Source: JAZBPO01 sp963691775 (GTDB taxonomy: Bacteria; Pseudomonadota; Gammaproteobacteria; Pseudomonadales; Azotimanducaceae). Taken from it: a stretch of 64,000 nt of DNA. Shown here piece after piece: positions 45,371-53,158 of the stretch. The DNA is taken from contig OY829369.1 in NCBI GenBank assembly GCA_963691775.1, positions 3,038,001 to 3,102,000 of the forward strand, in the 5' to 3' direction. Position 1 is the first letter of the stretch. Every line of letters begins with the position of its first letter. The translations under genes were made by a program, and so were the position numbers. The notes under the pieces were generated by a model. It was not told where the DNA came from and made no database searches. It saw only the letters and a list, made by a program, of their open reading frames with translations.

Positions 45371-46249
45371 TCAGGCTGTGTCCTTCAGGGCTTCCAGAGT
45401 GTCCCAGTGCAGATCGCCGAACACGCCATTCGGATTTACTGGCTGGATGCACACGTGGCTTGCACCGGCGTCGAAGTGTTCGCGGATCCGCGCCTGCACC
45501 TGATCGACCGTGCCCCAGGCGAAGGTTGCGTCGACGAAGCGGTCGCTGCCGGTGCCCGCGAGGTCCTCTTCCGTCAGGCCCATGCGCAGCCAGTTGTTCC
45601 GGTAATTCGGCAGGCCGATGTAGATCTGAGCGACGCCGCGAGCGAGCTCGCGCGCCTTGGCTGGATCCGTTTCTAGGATCACCTTCTGCTCGACGCAGAG
45701 CATCTTGTCCGGCCCCAGGATCTCACGCGCCATGCGCGTGTGGACCGGTGACGTGAAATAGGGATGTGCGCCATCGCTGAGATCGCGGGCGAGTTCGAGC
45801 ATCTTCGGACCCAGCGCCGCGATCACTCGCGGCGGCTTTTCACCCGGCGGGAATGCCGTATACGGCGCGGCGTCCATGCCCTCGAGGTACTTGCGCATGG
45901 TTGCGACGGGCTTGCCGTACTCGAGGCCTCGAACGCCCTCGACCAGCGGCGCGTGGGAGACGCCCTGGCCCAGGAGGAAGCGCCCGCCGGACTGCTCGGC
46001 CAGCGTGTTCTGGGCCGCAAGCGCGACGCCGGGCTCACGGTGATAGATGTTGGCGATACCGGTCGCGATATTGAGTGTGCTCGTGTTGGCGAGGAGCCAG
46101 GCGGCATGGGCGACGGGGTTACGGCCGGTCGTCTCGGGAATCCATAAGGTGCCGTAGCCGAGGCCTTCGATCCGTTGCGCTGCTTCTGCCGCTGCGGGTG
46201 CTGACATGGTTTCGGTGAAATACCAGACGCCGAGCTTGCCGGTTTCCAT
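45371..46249 (-). CDS. LLM-class F420-/FMN-dependent oxidoreductase
   Basis: 292-residue luciferase-like TIM barrel enzyme. Recognisable pieces are LGVWYFTETM at the start, EGLGYGTLWIPETTGRNP, ATGIANIYHREP, GRFLLGQGVSHAPLVEG and PPRVIAALGPKMLELA. It resembles the F420-dependent group often annotated near fatty-acid and sterol degradation genes; whether this organism makes F420 is not visible here. A strong AGGAGG lies 7 nt before the ATG at 46249. The enoyl-CoA hydratase gene upstream ends 63 bp before this start and is co-oriented. Confidence 0.85.
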   Translation of the reverse strand: METGKLGVWYFTETMSAPAAAEAAQRIEGLGYGTLWIPETTGRNPVAHAAWLLANTSTLNIATGIANIYHREPGVALAAQNTLAEQSGGRFLLGQGVSHAPLVEGVRGLEYGKPVATMRKYLEGMDAAPYTAFPPGEKPPRVIAALGPKMLELARDLSDGAHPYFTSPVHTRMAREILGPDKMLCVEQKVILETDPAKARELARGVAQIYIGLPNYRNNWLRMGLTEEDLAGTGSDRFVDATFAWGTVDQVQARIREHFDAGASHVCIQPVNPNGVFGDLHWDTLEALKDTA

Positions 46250-46312
46250 GGGGTCCCTCCTATGACTGTTTTCGATTGTGGAAGCGATCACGCCTGGGCG
46301 TGATCGTCGTGA

Positions 46313-47131
46313 TCAGCGTGCGCTGAAGTTGCCGGGGCGGCGTTCCGACACCGAACGGATGCCTTCGGCGGCATCTTCGGTTTCGCGAAGCCACTGTTGC
46401 TCACGGAGTTCGTGCTCCGTTGCCTTCGCAATCTGGTCCGCCAGGCCGGTTCGCATGGTCGCGCGCACGGACACCGTTGCCAGCGGTGCGCTTGCGGCAA
46501 TTTCCTGTGCGAATGCCATGGCAGCGGGGCGGATGCCGTCGTTGTCAGGAGCGAGTACGTCGGCGAGGCCCCAGGCGACGGCTTCATCGCCCTTCACGCG
46601 GCGGCCTGTGTAGAACATCAGGGCCGCTTTCTGCTCGCCAATGAGGCGCGGCAGGGTCACGGTCAGTCCAAAGCCTGGATGGATGCCGAGCTTTGCGAAA
46701 TTCGCGGCGAATCGCGTATCGGGAGACGCAACGCGGAAGTCCGGGACAAGCGCAACCCCCAGGCCGCCGCCGATGGCAGACCCCTGGATCGCTCCGACGA
46801 CGGGTTTCCGACAGCGGAAAAGGCGGACGGCTTCGCGGTAAAGGAACTGTGTGGTCGTGCGGAAACCATGCGCGCTGAAACTGTCGTCGCCGTCATCGCC
46901 GGATCCGAAATTCGCGCCGGCGCAGAAGTTCTTGCCGTCGGCAGCAAGGACGATGGCCCTGCAGTCAGGAATCTCGTCGAGCCCCGAGAAAGCATCGGCC
47001 AATTGTTCGATCAGCGCGTAGTCGAAGAAGTTGTGCGGCGGCCGCTGAATCTCGACAAGCGCGACGTGGCCGTCGAGCTGGACGCCGATGTCGTCGAAGT
47101 CGCGGTTCAGCACATCGGACGAATCACCCAT
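46313..47131 (-). CDS. Enoyl-CoA hydratase/isomerase family protein
   Basis: 272-residue crotonase-fold enzyme. It has the oxyanion-hole block IVLAADGKNFCAGANFG, then VVGAIQGSAIGGGLGVALVPDFRVAS and LPRLIGEQKAALMFYTGRRVKGDEAVAWGLAD. The second catalytic glutamate of hydratases is not obvious (LGIHPGFGLTVTLPR), so it may be an isomerase or other crotonase member. The ATG at 47131 has GGGGAGAG upstream. It is followed by the LLM oxidoreductase on the same strand. Confidence 0.88.
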   Translation of the reverse strand: MGDSSDVLNRDFDDIGVQLDGHVALVEIQRPPHNFFDYALIEQLADAFSGLDEIPDCRAIVLAADGKNFCAGANFGSGDDGDDSFSAHGFRTTTQFLYREAVRLFRCRKPVVGAIQGSAIGGGLGVALVPDFRVASPDTRFAANFAKLGIHPGFGLTVTLPRLIGEQKAALMFYTGRRVKGDEAVAWGLADVLAPDNDGIRPAAMAFAQEIAASAPLATVSVRATMRTGLADQIAKATEHELREQQWLRETEDAAEGIRSVSERRPGNFSAR

Positions 47132-47327
47132 GCTCGCTCTCCCCAGAATCCACAGAATCCACAAGGGGCGAGAGTCTAGCATCGGGGTGAGGTAGGCCTG
47201 GCGCGCCGATTGCGCGCCATGTCGATGCGGGTGTAAAAGGTCGCCCGATCTCGCGCGCCGCAGCGGGTGGCGTTGCCTTTGAGACGTCTGTGGTGCCCGC
47301 TCCCCTCAGCCTTTGCCGGCCGCTCCG

Positions 47328-48728
47328 ATGACAGACAGGCGATCCGAAGCCACCGACACCAGAGAAAAGACCGCCGGATCCAGAGTGCAGCTCAGCATCT
47401 GGGAACTGGCCTGGCCTTCGGTCCTGTCCAATCTGCTGTTTTCGCTCACGGGTCTGGTGGCAACTAAGGTTGTCGCCGAGCTGGGTGCGCCAGCCGCTGC
47501 CGCAGCCTCCGTCGGCAATCAGGTCTTCTTCTCCATGCAGGCGATCCTCATGGCGGTCAGCGTCGGTACCACGGCGCTGGTGGCGCGCGCCTGGGGGGCA
47601 GAGGATCGTGAGGAAGCCGAGCGTGCGACCACGACGTCACTGTTTCTCGGCGCCGCCTTCGCCTTGCTCATGACGAGCGTAGGCATGGGCTTCGCTTACC
47701 GCATCGCGGGCCTGTTCGGTCTCGAGCCGGACACTACGGCGCTCGCTGGCGACTTCATCTACTGGCTGTCGCTGTTCAACGTGGCCTTCGCCGTCAACTT
47801 CATCATGAGCGCCGCGTTGCGCGCCGCCGGTGATGCGCGCACGCCGCTCTGGATCGGCATTGCCACCAATCTGATCAGCGTCGTGCTGCTCTATGCGTTG
47901 GTGTTCGGAAATTTCGGCGCGCCTGCGCTCGGTGTTAAAGGGGCGGCCATCGCGAACGGTATCGCCTTCTCTGTAGCGGGTCTGGTGACACTCCTTTGCT
48001 GGTTCTCCGGCCGCCTGCTGTTGCCGTTCGGCGGGATTACCTTCGGTGAAATTCTCGAGTCCGAGCGGGTCCGGCGCTTGCTGCAGGTCGGGTATCCGGC
48101 GGCGCTCGAGCAGGGCGTATTCCGAATCGGGTTCTTCGTGTTTCTCTGGGTGATCGGCAATTTCTACGGAACCGATGCGTTCGCGGCCTACGGCATCGGG
48201 GTGAATATCCTGTCGTTGTGCTTTGTTGTCGGCCTCGGCTTCTCGATTGCAGGCGCTACGCTCGTCGGTCAGCACCTCGGCGCGGGTGAGCAGGAAGAAG
48301 CTGCGGCAAGCGGCTGGCGCTCGCTGCGCTGGGCCATGGGCTCCATGATCGTCATCGGTATCGCGATCATCGCAGCCGCGGAACCGATCGCTGCCTTCAT
48401 GATCGAAGACGAGCGAGTCATCTATTACACGGTCGTCTTCATATACATCCTGGGTGCATGTCAGCCGCTCATGGCGGTGGAGTTCGCAATCGGTGGCGCG
48501 CTCCGCGGTGCCGGCGATACGCGCTATCCGCTCAAGGCCACCATGGCGGGGCTGATCCTGATGCGCTGTACGCTCGCCGTTGTCTTTGCTGTGCTCGAAC
48601 TACCTGTGGAGTGGGTCTACGGCGCCCTGATCGGTGACTACGCCATGAAGGCGATCATGCTCACCCGGCGCTTCCGCTCCGGGCGCTGGAAGACCATGCT
48701 CGGAGGCGATGACGCGGTCACTGCCTGA
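47328..48728 (+). CDS. MATE-family efflux transporter
   Basis: 466-residue, 12-helix cation/drug antiporter of the MATE (NorM/DinF) family. Two related halves are visible. The first has QLSIWELAWPSVLSNLLFSLTGLV and LGAPAAAAASVGNQVF, the second begins near ERVRRLLQVGYPAALEQGVF. Typical blocks ALRAAGDARTPLWIGI and IGGALRGAGDTRYPLKAT occur at the ends of the halves. The ATG at 47328 is preferred over an upstream TTG at 47313. The DNA glycosylase gene starts 12 nt after its stop. Confidence 0.92.
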   Translation: MTDRRSEATDTREKTAGSRVQLSIWELAWPSVLSNLLFSLTGLVATKVVAELGAPAAAAASVGNQVFFSMQAILMAVSVGTTALVARAWGAEDREEAERATTTSLFLGAAFALLMTSVGMGFAYRIAGLFGLEPDTTALAGDFIYWLSLFNVAFAVNFIMSAALRAAGDARTPLWIGIATNLISVVLLYALVFGNFGAPALGVKGAAIANGIAFSVAGLVTLLCWFSGRLLLPFGGITFGEILESERVRRLLQVGYPAALEQGVFRIGFFVFLWVIGNFYGTDAFAAYGIGVNILSLCFVVGLGFSIAGATLVGQHLGAGEQEEAAASGWRSLRWAMGSMIVIGIAIIAAAEPIAAFMIEDERVIYYTVVFIYILGACQPLMAVEFAIGGALRGAGDTRYPLKATMAGLILMRCTLAVVFAVLELPVEWVYGALIGDYAMKAIMLTRRFRSGRWKTMLGGDDAVTA

Positions 48729-48740
48729 CGAGGCCCGCCG

Positions 48741-49631
48741 ATGCCTGAGCGCCCGGATCTCGACCTCTACGTGGACCACCTCGAGCGCCGCCTGCGCGGC
48801 GAGGTGCTCGAAGGCGTGCGCATCGCCAGTCCTTTCGTTCTGCGCACTGCTGCGCCCGCTGCCGGCGTGCTCGCTGGTCGCCGGGTCCAGGGTGTGCGCC
48901 GGATCGCAAAGCGCCTTGCGCTGTCGCTCGAAGGCGATGCGCACATCATCGTTCATCTAATGATCGCTGGCCGCCTGCACTGGCGTAAGCCCGGCGCTGC
49001 GCTGCCGAAGCGGACCGGGCTCGCTGCGTTCGACTTTTCGGCAGGTTCGCTGACGCTCACCGAATCGGCGAGGAAGAAGCGCGCAGCCATTCACTTCTGC
49101 GAGGACTCTACGGCGCTCGCCCGATTCGAGACGACGGGCGTCGAAATTCGACCGGACGATTTCGAGGGATTTGTTTCGGCTTTACGGGCGCGCAGCCATA
49201 CGCTCAAGCGCGCGCTCACCGATCAGCGCATTGTTCGCGGCATCGGCAATGCGTATTCCGATGAAATCCTCTGGACCGCGCGCCTTTCCCCGATGAAGCA
49301 GACCGCTAAGCTGAGTGATGCAGAGTACGGCGCCCTGTTCTTTTCTGCGCTGTCTGTGCTCGACGAGTGGGCTGCTCGATTGGCCCTGGAGGCAGGTGAC
49401 GCCTTTCCCGAAGGGGTCACGGCCTTTCGTTCGGAGATGGCCGTGCATGGCCGTTATCGTCAGCCCTGTCCGCGCTGTGGGGCGCCCATACAGCGCATCG
49501 TCTTTGCGGAGAACGAGGCGAATTACTGCGCGAGCTGTCAGACCGGCGGCCGCCTGCTCGCCGATCGCGCCCTTTCGCGGCTCATGCACGAGAACTGGCC
49601 GCGGCGCCTGGAGGAGCTGGACGGTGATTGA
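48741..49631 (+). CDS. Fpg/Nei-family DNA glycosylase
   Basis: Bifunctional glycosylase/AP lyase for oxidised bases, 296 residues. The catalytic Pro2 and Glu3 follow the initiator Met (MPERPDLDLYV), although the usual PELPEVE reads PERPDLD. A conserved lysine lies in the RIAKRLALSL region, and the helix-two-turn-helix in QRIVRGIGNAYSDEILW. A zinc finger is formed by Cys243, Cys246, Cys263 and Cys266 (CPRCGAP, CASC). Whether it prefers 8-oxoG (Fpg) or oxidised pyrimidines (Nei) cannot be told. Co-transcribed with the MATE gene 12 nt upstream. Confidence 0.88.
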   Translation: MPERPDLDLYVDHLERRLRGEVLEGVRIASPFVLRTAAPAAGVLAGRRVQGVRRIAKRLALSLEGDAHIIVHLMIAGRLHWRKPGAALPKRTGLAAFDFSAGSLTLTESARKKRAAIHFCEDSTALARFETTGVEIRPDDFEGFVSALRARSHTLKRALTDQRIVRGIGNAYSDEILWTARLSPMKQTAKLSDAEYGALFFSALSVLDEWAARLALEAGDAFPEGVTAFRSEMAVHGRYRQPCPRCGAPIQRIVFAENEANYCASCQTGGRLLADRALSRLMHENWPRRLEELDGD

Positions 49632-49640
49632 GTGCGCACC

Positions 49641-50795
49641 TCAGTCTGGATCGCTGTTCCGGCGCAAGCTCGAGGATGCAATGTCGGCTCGGAAAGTCGA
49701 TTCGTCGACGCCCTGTGCGAGGTCGCGCACAGGCTGGGGAAGGTCCAGATCTTCCAGGTCCGTGAATGTTCCATCTACATTGCGCCCGAACACGAGAAAG
49801 CTGCAATCCGCCGCTGCGATCGCCTTCATGGCCGCGTCGCGGGCATCGGCGTCGTTGCCGTAGTAGCGAGGGTCTGCGATGCGTGTGATCGTGTCTGCGC
49901 CCACGACGAAGACGGCCCCGGGAAAGAGTTCAGCTTTCTCAGCGAAGGTCGGTGCACCGGTCAGCCAGATCGTCGTGTCGGCATCGAAGCGCTGCGTTCT
50001 GCGGGCGATGTCGGCGTAGTTCAAAGGTGGTTTGTCGACGTTCCGGACGCACAGCTCGAACTCGGTCGGGGCACCGATGATCCGCGCTGCGATGCGCGCC
50101 ATTTCCAGGTGTCCCGCGTGCACTGGGTTGAAGGCGCCGGGGAAGACAGGCCGTCGCTGTGATGCCCGGGGGGGCGCAGCGGCGAGTGCATGATGGGTCG
50201 CGGTTGTTCGCTCGTGGAGCAGGTCCTGCCAATGATCGGGCCCATCGTGTCGCGCTTGGACGAGCTGCTCGCTGTCGTGGAGCAGGGGGTCGCGAACGGC
50301 GCCCAGGCCCTTGCCGAACGCGATCGCGTTGAGCACGAGAGCCACGCACACCGCTTCTTCCTCTGCCCGCGTGCGCGTGCCGGCGTCGAAGACGAGAGAT
50401 GTCAGCTGAGTGGCGGCGGCGGTCTGCACGGCGACGTGCACGCGGTGTTCGCCGCGCTTTGGTCGGTCCGTGATCAGGCTTGCGGTGCAGCCAACGCCAA
50501 AGGCGGCGTGGTCCGGATCGAGCGTGCGCGCGCGCCGATAGGCGACCATAGCCATGGCTCGCGCAGTTTCCGGGTCACAGGCGCGATCGGGCGCGCCGCC
50601 GAGCCACTCATCTAGCGCAGCAGATGCGTAGGGAATCCGCGCTTCGGCGAGCGTGCGTGATGCGCCGGGAACGCAGAGAAGCTGCTCAAGGGCTCCGCTG
50701 CCACCTCCTGTGACCACGACCACACCCGTGCCTGGACGGGCGTGGATGCCCGCGATACTCCCTTCTCCAGGCGCTGAGGCGGATGCTCTACTCAA
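49641..50795 (-). CDS. Fusion of a PncC/CinA-like amidase domain and a NadD-like nucleotidylyltransferase
   Basis: 384 residues in two parts. Residues about 20-190 resemble the CinA C-terminal (nicotinamide-nucleotide amidase, PncC) domain: VVVVTGGGSGALEQLL, ASRTLAEARIPY and a VGCTASLITDRPKRG strand. Residues about 215-384 are a nucleotidylyltransferase with FPGAFNPVHAGHLEMA (His225 and His228, the HxGH) and a terminal ASSSLRR resembling ISSTxxR. The first activity would turn NMN into NaMN and the second would adenylate it, so the fusion reads as a pyridine-nucleotide salvage enzyme; this is inference. Start TTG at 50795 overlaps the hydrolase stop (TTGA). Confidence 0.78.
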   Translation of the reverse strand: MSRASASAPGEGSIAGIHARPGTGVVVVTGGGSGALEQLLCVPGASRTLAEARIPYASAALDEWLGGAPDRACDPETARAMAMVAYRRARTLDPDHAAFGVGCTASLITDRPKRGEHRVHVAVQTAAATQLTSLVFDAGTRTRAEEEAVCVALVLNAIAFGKGLGAVRDPLLHDSEQLVQARHDGPDHWQDLLHERTTATHHALAAAPPRASQRRPVFPGAFNPVHAGHLEMARIAARIIGAPTEFELCVRNVDKPPLNYADIARRTQRFDADTTIWLTGAPTFAEKAELFPGAVFVVGADTITRIADPRYYGNDADARDAAMKAIAAADCSFLVFGRNVDGTFTDLEDLDLPQPVRDLAQGVDESTFRADIASSSLRRNSDPD

Positions 50796-51652
50796 GGCGC
50801 TTCAGCGTCCGCTGGCAGCATGTCGAAGGTGCCGGTCGCGTCGCTCAGGTGCTGGCGTAGCCAGGCAAGGGCACGCCCTTCGACGTTGCGATCGAGTACG
50901 GCAACGGAGATGTGTCCGCCCATTACCGTATCCAGAATCGATGGAACGCCGGCCTCTTGCAGGGCCGAATTCAATGCCCGTGCATGGTCGATGTCCACGA
51001 CCCGGTCGAGGGAGCCGTGGTACAGATAAACGGGTGGATCATCCCCCGTGACCCAGCTTATGGGCGACGCAGCTTCCCACGCTTCGGGGTCATCGCCTCG
51101 CTCACGGCCGATCAATTGAACGATGAGCGCCTCATCGGCGCTGAAGAGGTTGAAGTCTGTCGGTGATCCGCCTCCGATGAGGGCGATGGGGCGTTCGCCG
51201 TCGCCAAGGCCGCCTGCCGACTCAGGCGCAAGCCCGAGCATCAGCGCAAGATGCGCGCCCGCCGAATAGCCCCAGACGGCGATGTTTGCGCGATCGACAA
51301 AGGACTGCGCTGCAAGCCAGCGGTATGCCTCTCGAACGTCGTTGAGCTGGGCTGGGTGAACATGTTCCGGGGTAAAGCGATAGGTTGGGGTAAAGACCAC
51401 GAAGCCGTCGTTCGCGAGGCGCCGGCTCACGTGACCCATGTGCCAGGGCTCTCCGCCCCGCCAGCCGCCGCCGTGGATCACGACGACTGCTGGATGAGGG
51501 CCGTCGCCCTGCGGCCGGAACAGATGCCCGGAGAGCTCTCCGGAGGGGCGATCTGCGTACACGAGATCGGACTCGATCATCGCGTCGCCGCCGAGGTTCG
51601 TGCAGCCGGTGAGCACCAGACAAACCGCGCCCAGGACGAACAGGTGCTTCAT
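50792..51652 (-). CDS. Lipoprotein alpha/beta hydrolase (esterase)
   Basis: 286-residue esterase of the BD-FAE/hormone-sensitive-lipase-like group. It has a lipoprotein signal with lipobox LTGC (Cys17), the oxyanion motif VVIHGGGWRGG, the nucleophile elbow WGYSAGAHLALM, an acid in GSLDRVVD and a His in GGHISVA. It is expected on the periplasmic face of a membrane. The start overlaps the stop of the preceding hydrolase by 4 bp (ATGA), and its stop overlaps the amidase/adenylyltransferase fusion. So three unrelated-looking enzymes are tightly coupled. Confidence 0.87.
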   Translation of the reverse strand: MKHLFVLGAVCLVLTGCTNLGGDAMIESDLVYADRPSGELSGHLFRPQGDGPHPAVVVIHGGGWRGGEPWHMGHVSRRLANDGFVVFTPTYRFTPEHVHPAQLNDVREAYRWLAAQSFVDRANIAVWGYSAGAHLALMLGLAPESAGGLGDGERPIALIGGGSPTDFNLFSADEALIVQLIGRERGDDPEAWEAASPISWVTGDDPPVYLYHGSLDRVVDIDHARALNSALQEAGVPSILDTVMGGHISVAVLDRNVEGRALAWLRQHLSDATGTFDMLPADAEAP

Positions 51653-52536
51653 CGGGATTCCTCGAGGAAAGCGCGGGTCAGGCGCAGGAATACTTCAAGC
51701 TGGTCATGGTGTACCCAATGTCCCGCCTGCTCGACGTTCTCCACGCGGGCATCGGAGAAGTGGCTCGCGCGTCCGTCCTCGACGGGATCCGAGGCCCAGC
51801 TTTCCGTGCCGCGAATGAGCAGCGTCGGGCAGGTGATGCGACGGTACAGCCCATAGGTCTGCTCCGAGGAAAGGTGCAGGGGTGAGAATGCGCGCACGTA
51901 ATTGTCGAACTTCCAGCTATAGGTGCCGTCTTCGTTCTGGGCGCTGCCATGGATCGTGAGGTGACGCGCCTGCTCGGCGGAAAGGTGCGGGTTTTCCTCC
52001 TGCATGCGCGTGAGGGCGTCCTCAAGGGTCGGGTACTTGCGCGGCGTCCGTCCCGACAGCTTTCGCAAGGTTTCGATCCAGCCGCCTAGACGCTCATGGC
52101 TCGGGGTTTGCGCGCGCTTGGCGAGCATCTTCGGGCTTGGTCCGAGTCCCTCGATAGCAACCAGCTGCTTCACGGCTTCTGGATAGAGCCCAGCAAAATG
52201 CAGGCTGACGTTGCCGCCGAGCGAATGCGACAGGATAGTCACCGGGGCGAGCTGCTTCTGATGCACGAGCTGTGCAAGGTCCGCGACGAAGTCGAAGAGA
52301 CCGTAAGTGCCACCCACGGCCCACTCCGAGTCACCGTGCCCGCGGAGATCAGGTGCGATGACGTGGTATTCGTCTCGGAAGGCCTGAGCGACCCAATCCC
52401 AGTTTCGGCAGTGATCTCGTCCGCCATGCACCAGCAGCATCGGCGGCGCATGCTCGTTGCCCCAGTCGACGTAGTGCAGACGCAGGCGCTGCGAGTAGTA
52501 CATGTGGGACGTGGGCCCGATCACGGGTTGGGACAT
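51649..52536 (-). CDS. Alpha/beta hydrolase
   Basis: 295-residue alpha/beta hydrolase with the cytoplasmic layout of haloalkane-dehalogenase- or epoxide-hydrolase-like members: LLVHGGRDHCRNWDWVAQAF, APDLRGHGDSEW, nucleophile in LSHSLGGNVSLH, IRGTESWASDP and a C-terminal GHWVHHDQ. The nucleophile is serine, so it acts as an esterase/lipase-type enzyme rather than a dehalogenase. It is first gene of a three-gene overlapping unit with the lipoprotein esterase and the PncC-NadD fusion. Confidence 0.87.
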   Translation of the reverse strand: MSQPVIGPTSHMYYSQRLRLHYVDWGNEHAPPMLLVHGGRDHCRNWDWVAQAFRDEYHVIAPDLRGHGDSEWAVGGTYGLFDFVADLAQLVHQKQLAPVTILSHSLGGNVSLHFAGLYPEAVKQLVAIEGLGPSPKMLAKRAQTPSHERLGGWIETLRKLSGRTPRKYPTLEDALTRMQEENPHLSAEQARHLTIHGSAQNEDGTYSWKFDNYVRAFSPLHLSSEQTYGLYRRITCPTLLIRGTESWASDPVEDGRASHFSDARVENVEQAGHWVHHDQLEVFLRLTRAFLEESR

Positions 52537-52652
52537 GGTTCAGCTTCCTGGGACAGGCGGCGCGAGTATATCAGTGGGGTTGTCGACGCCTTGCCGCAGA
52601 ACCAGGGGCCGACGCAACGTCATGCTCGGCGTCGGGTCTTCGACGGCCCGAT

Positions 52653-52691
52653 TGGCGTACCCGACTGGCGTGCCCGACTGGCGTGCGTGAC
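52653..52691. repeat. 13-bp tandem repeat, 3 units
   Basis: Three adjacent 13-bp units TGGCGTACCCGAC, TGGCGTGCCCGAC and TGGCGTGCGTGAC. They lie in the 226-bp space between the hydrolase start and the DUF2256-DUF3253 stop. Confidence 0.85.
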
Positions 52692-52762
52692 TGAGACGAA
52701 GCGCGTGCCCGGGCAGCCCGCCTCGGCGTGGCGGCGTGCCCTTGAGAACATTCGTCTCGGGT

Positions 52763-53158
52763 CTAGCGTTTTCGACTTTCCAGAGCGCGTAACCGGATCG
52801 GTCCGCGGGCGCGAGACGGATCGACCGCACGGCCCTTCTGGGTGATTTCTATGTGACCTGTTGCAACGAGGCGCCGGGCCGCTTCGCGCGTGGGTTCCAG
52901 CAAGTCTCGCCATGCCTCCGGCGCGATCTTCCGCGCGGCTTCCGATGGGCAGATGGTTGCGCCGCGCGCGCGCATCGACAGCAGCTCGAGGATGGCCCTC
53001 TCCAGCGCTTTGTCCGTCGCCCCGACGCGCGTTCGCCGGCAGCGGTCGCTGCAGTAGCGAATCTCTTCCCAGCTCCGGGCCCACTTCCGGCGCCAGGTGA
53101 TCTCGCGGCCGCAGCGCGCGCAGGGCTTGGGTGGTGGAGTCGGTTCGCGATGACTCAT
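52763..53158 (-). CDS. DUF2256-DUF3253 fusion protein
   Basis: 131 residues. The N-terminal part (about 10-45) is a DUF2256 zinc-ribbon-like module with PKPCARCGREITWRRKW and RYCSDRCRR (four cysteines). The C-terminal part (about 48-125) is a DUF3253 winged-helix-like domain (ERAILELLSMRARGATICPS, REAARRLVATGHIEITQKG). DUF2256 commonly accompanies photolyase/cryptochrome genes, as here: its ATG overlaps the photolyase-fusion stop by 4 bp. A DNA-binding or accessory role in light-dependent repair is plausible but unproven. Confidence 0.82.
   Translation of the reverse strand: MSHREPTPPPKPCARCGREITWRRKWARSWEEIRYCSDRCRRTRVGATDKALERAILELLSMRARGATICPSEAARKIAPEAWRDLLEPTREAARRLVATGHIEITQKGRAVDPSRARGPIRLRALESRKR

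Noticed and set aside
47313..47327. TTG start for the MATE gene
   Set aside because: The ATG 15 nt downstream gives a normal N-terminus and there is no ribosome site favouring the TTG.
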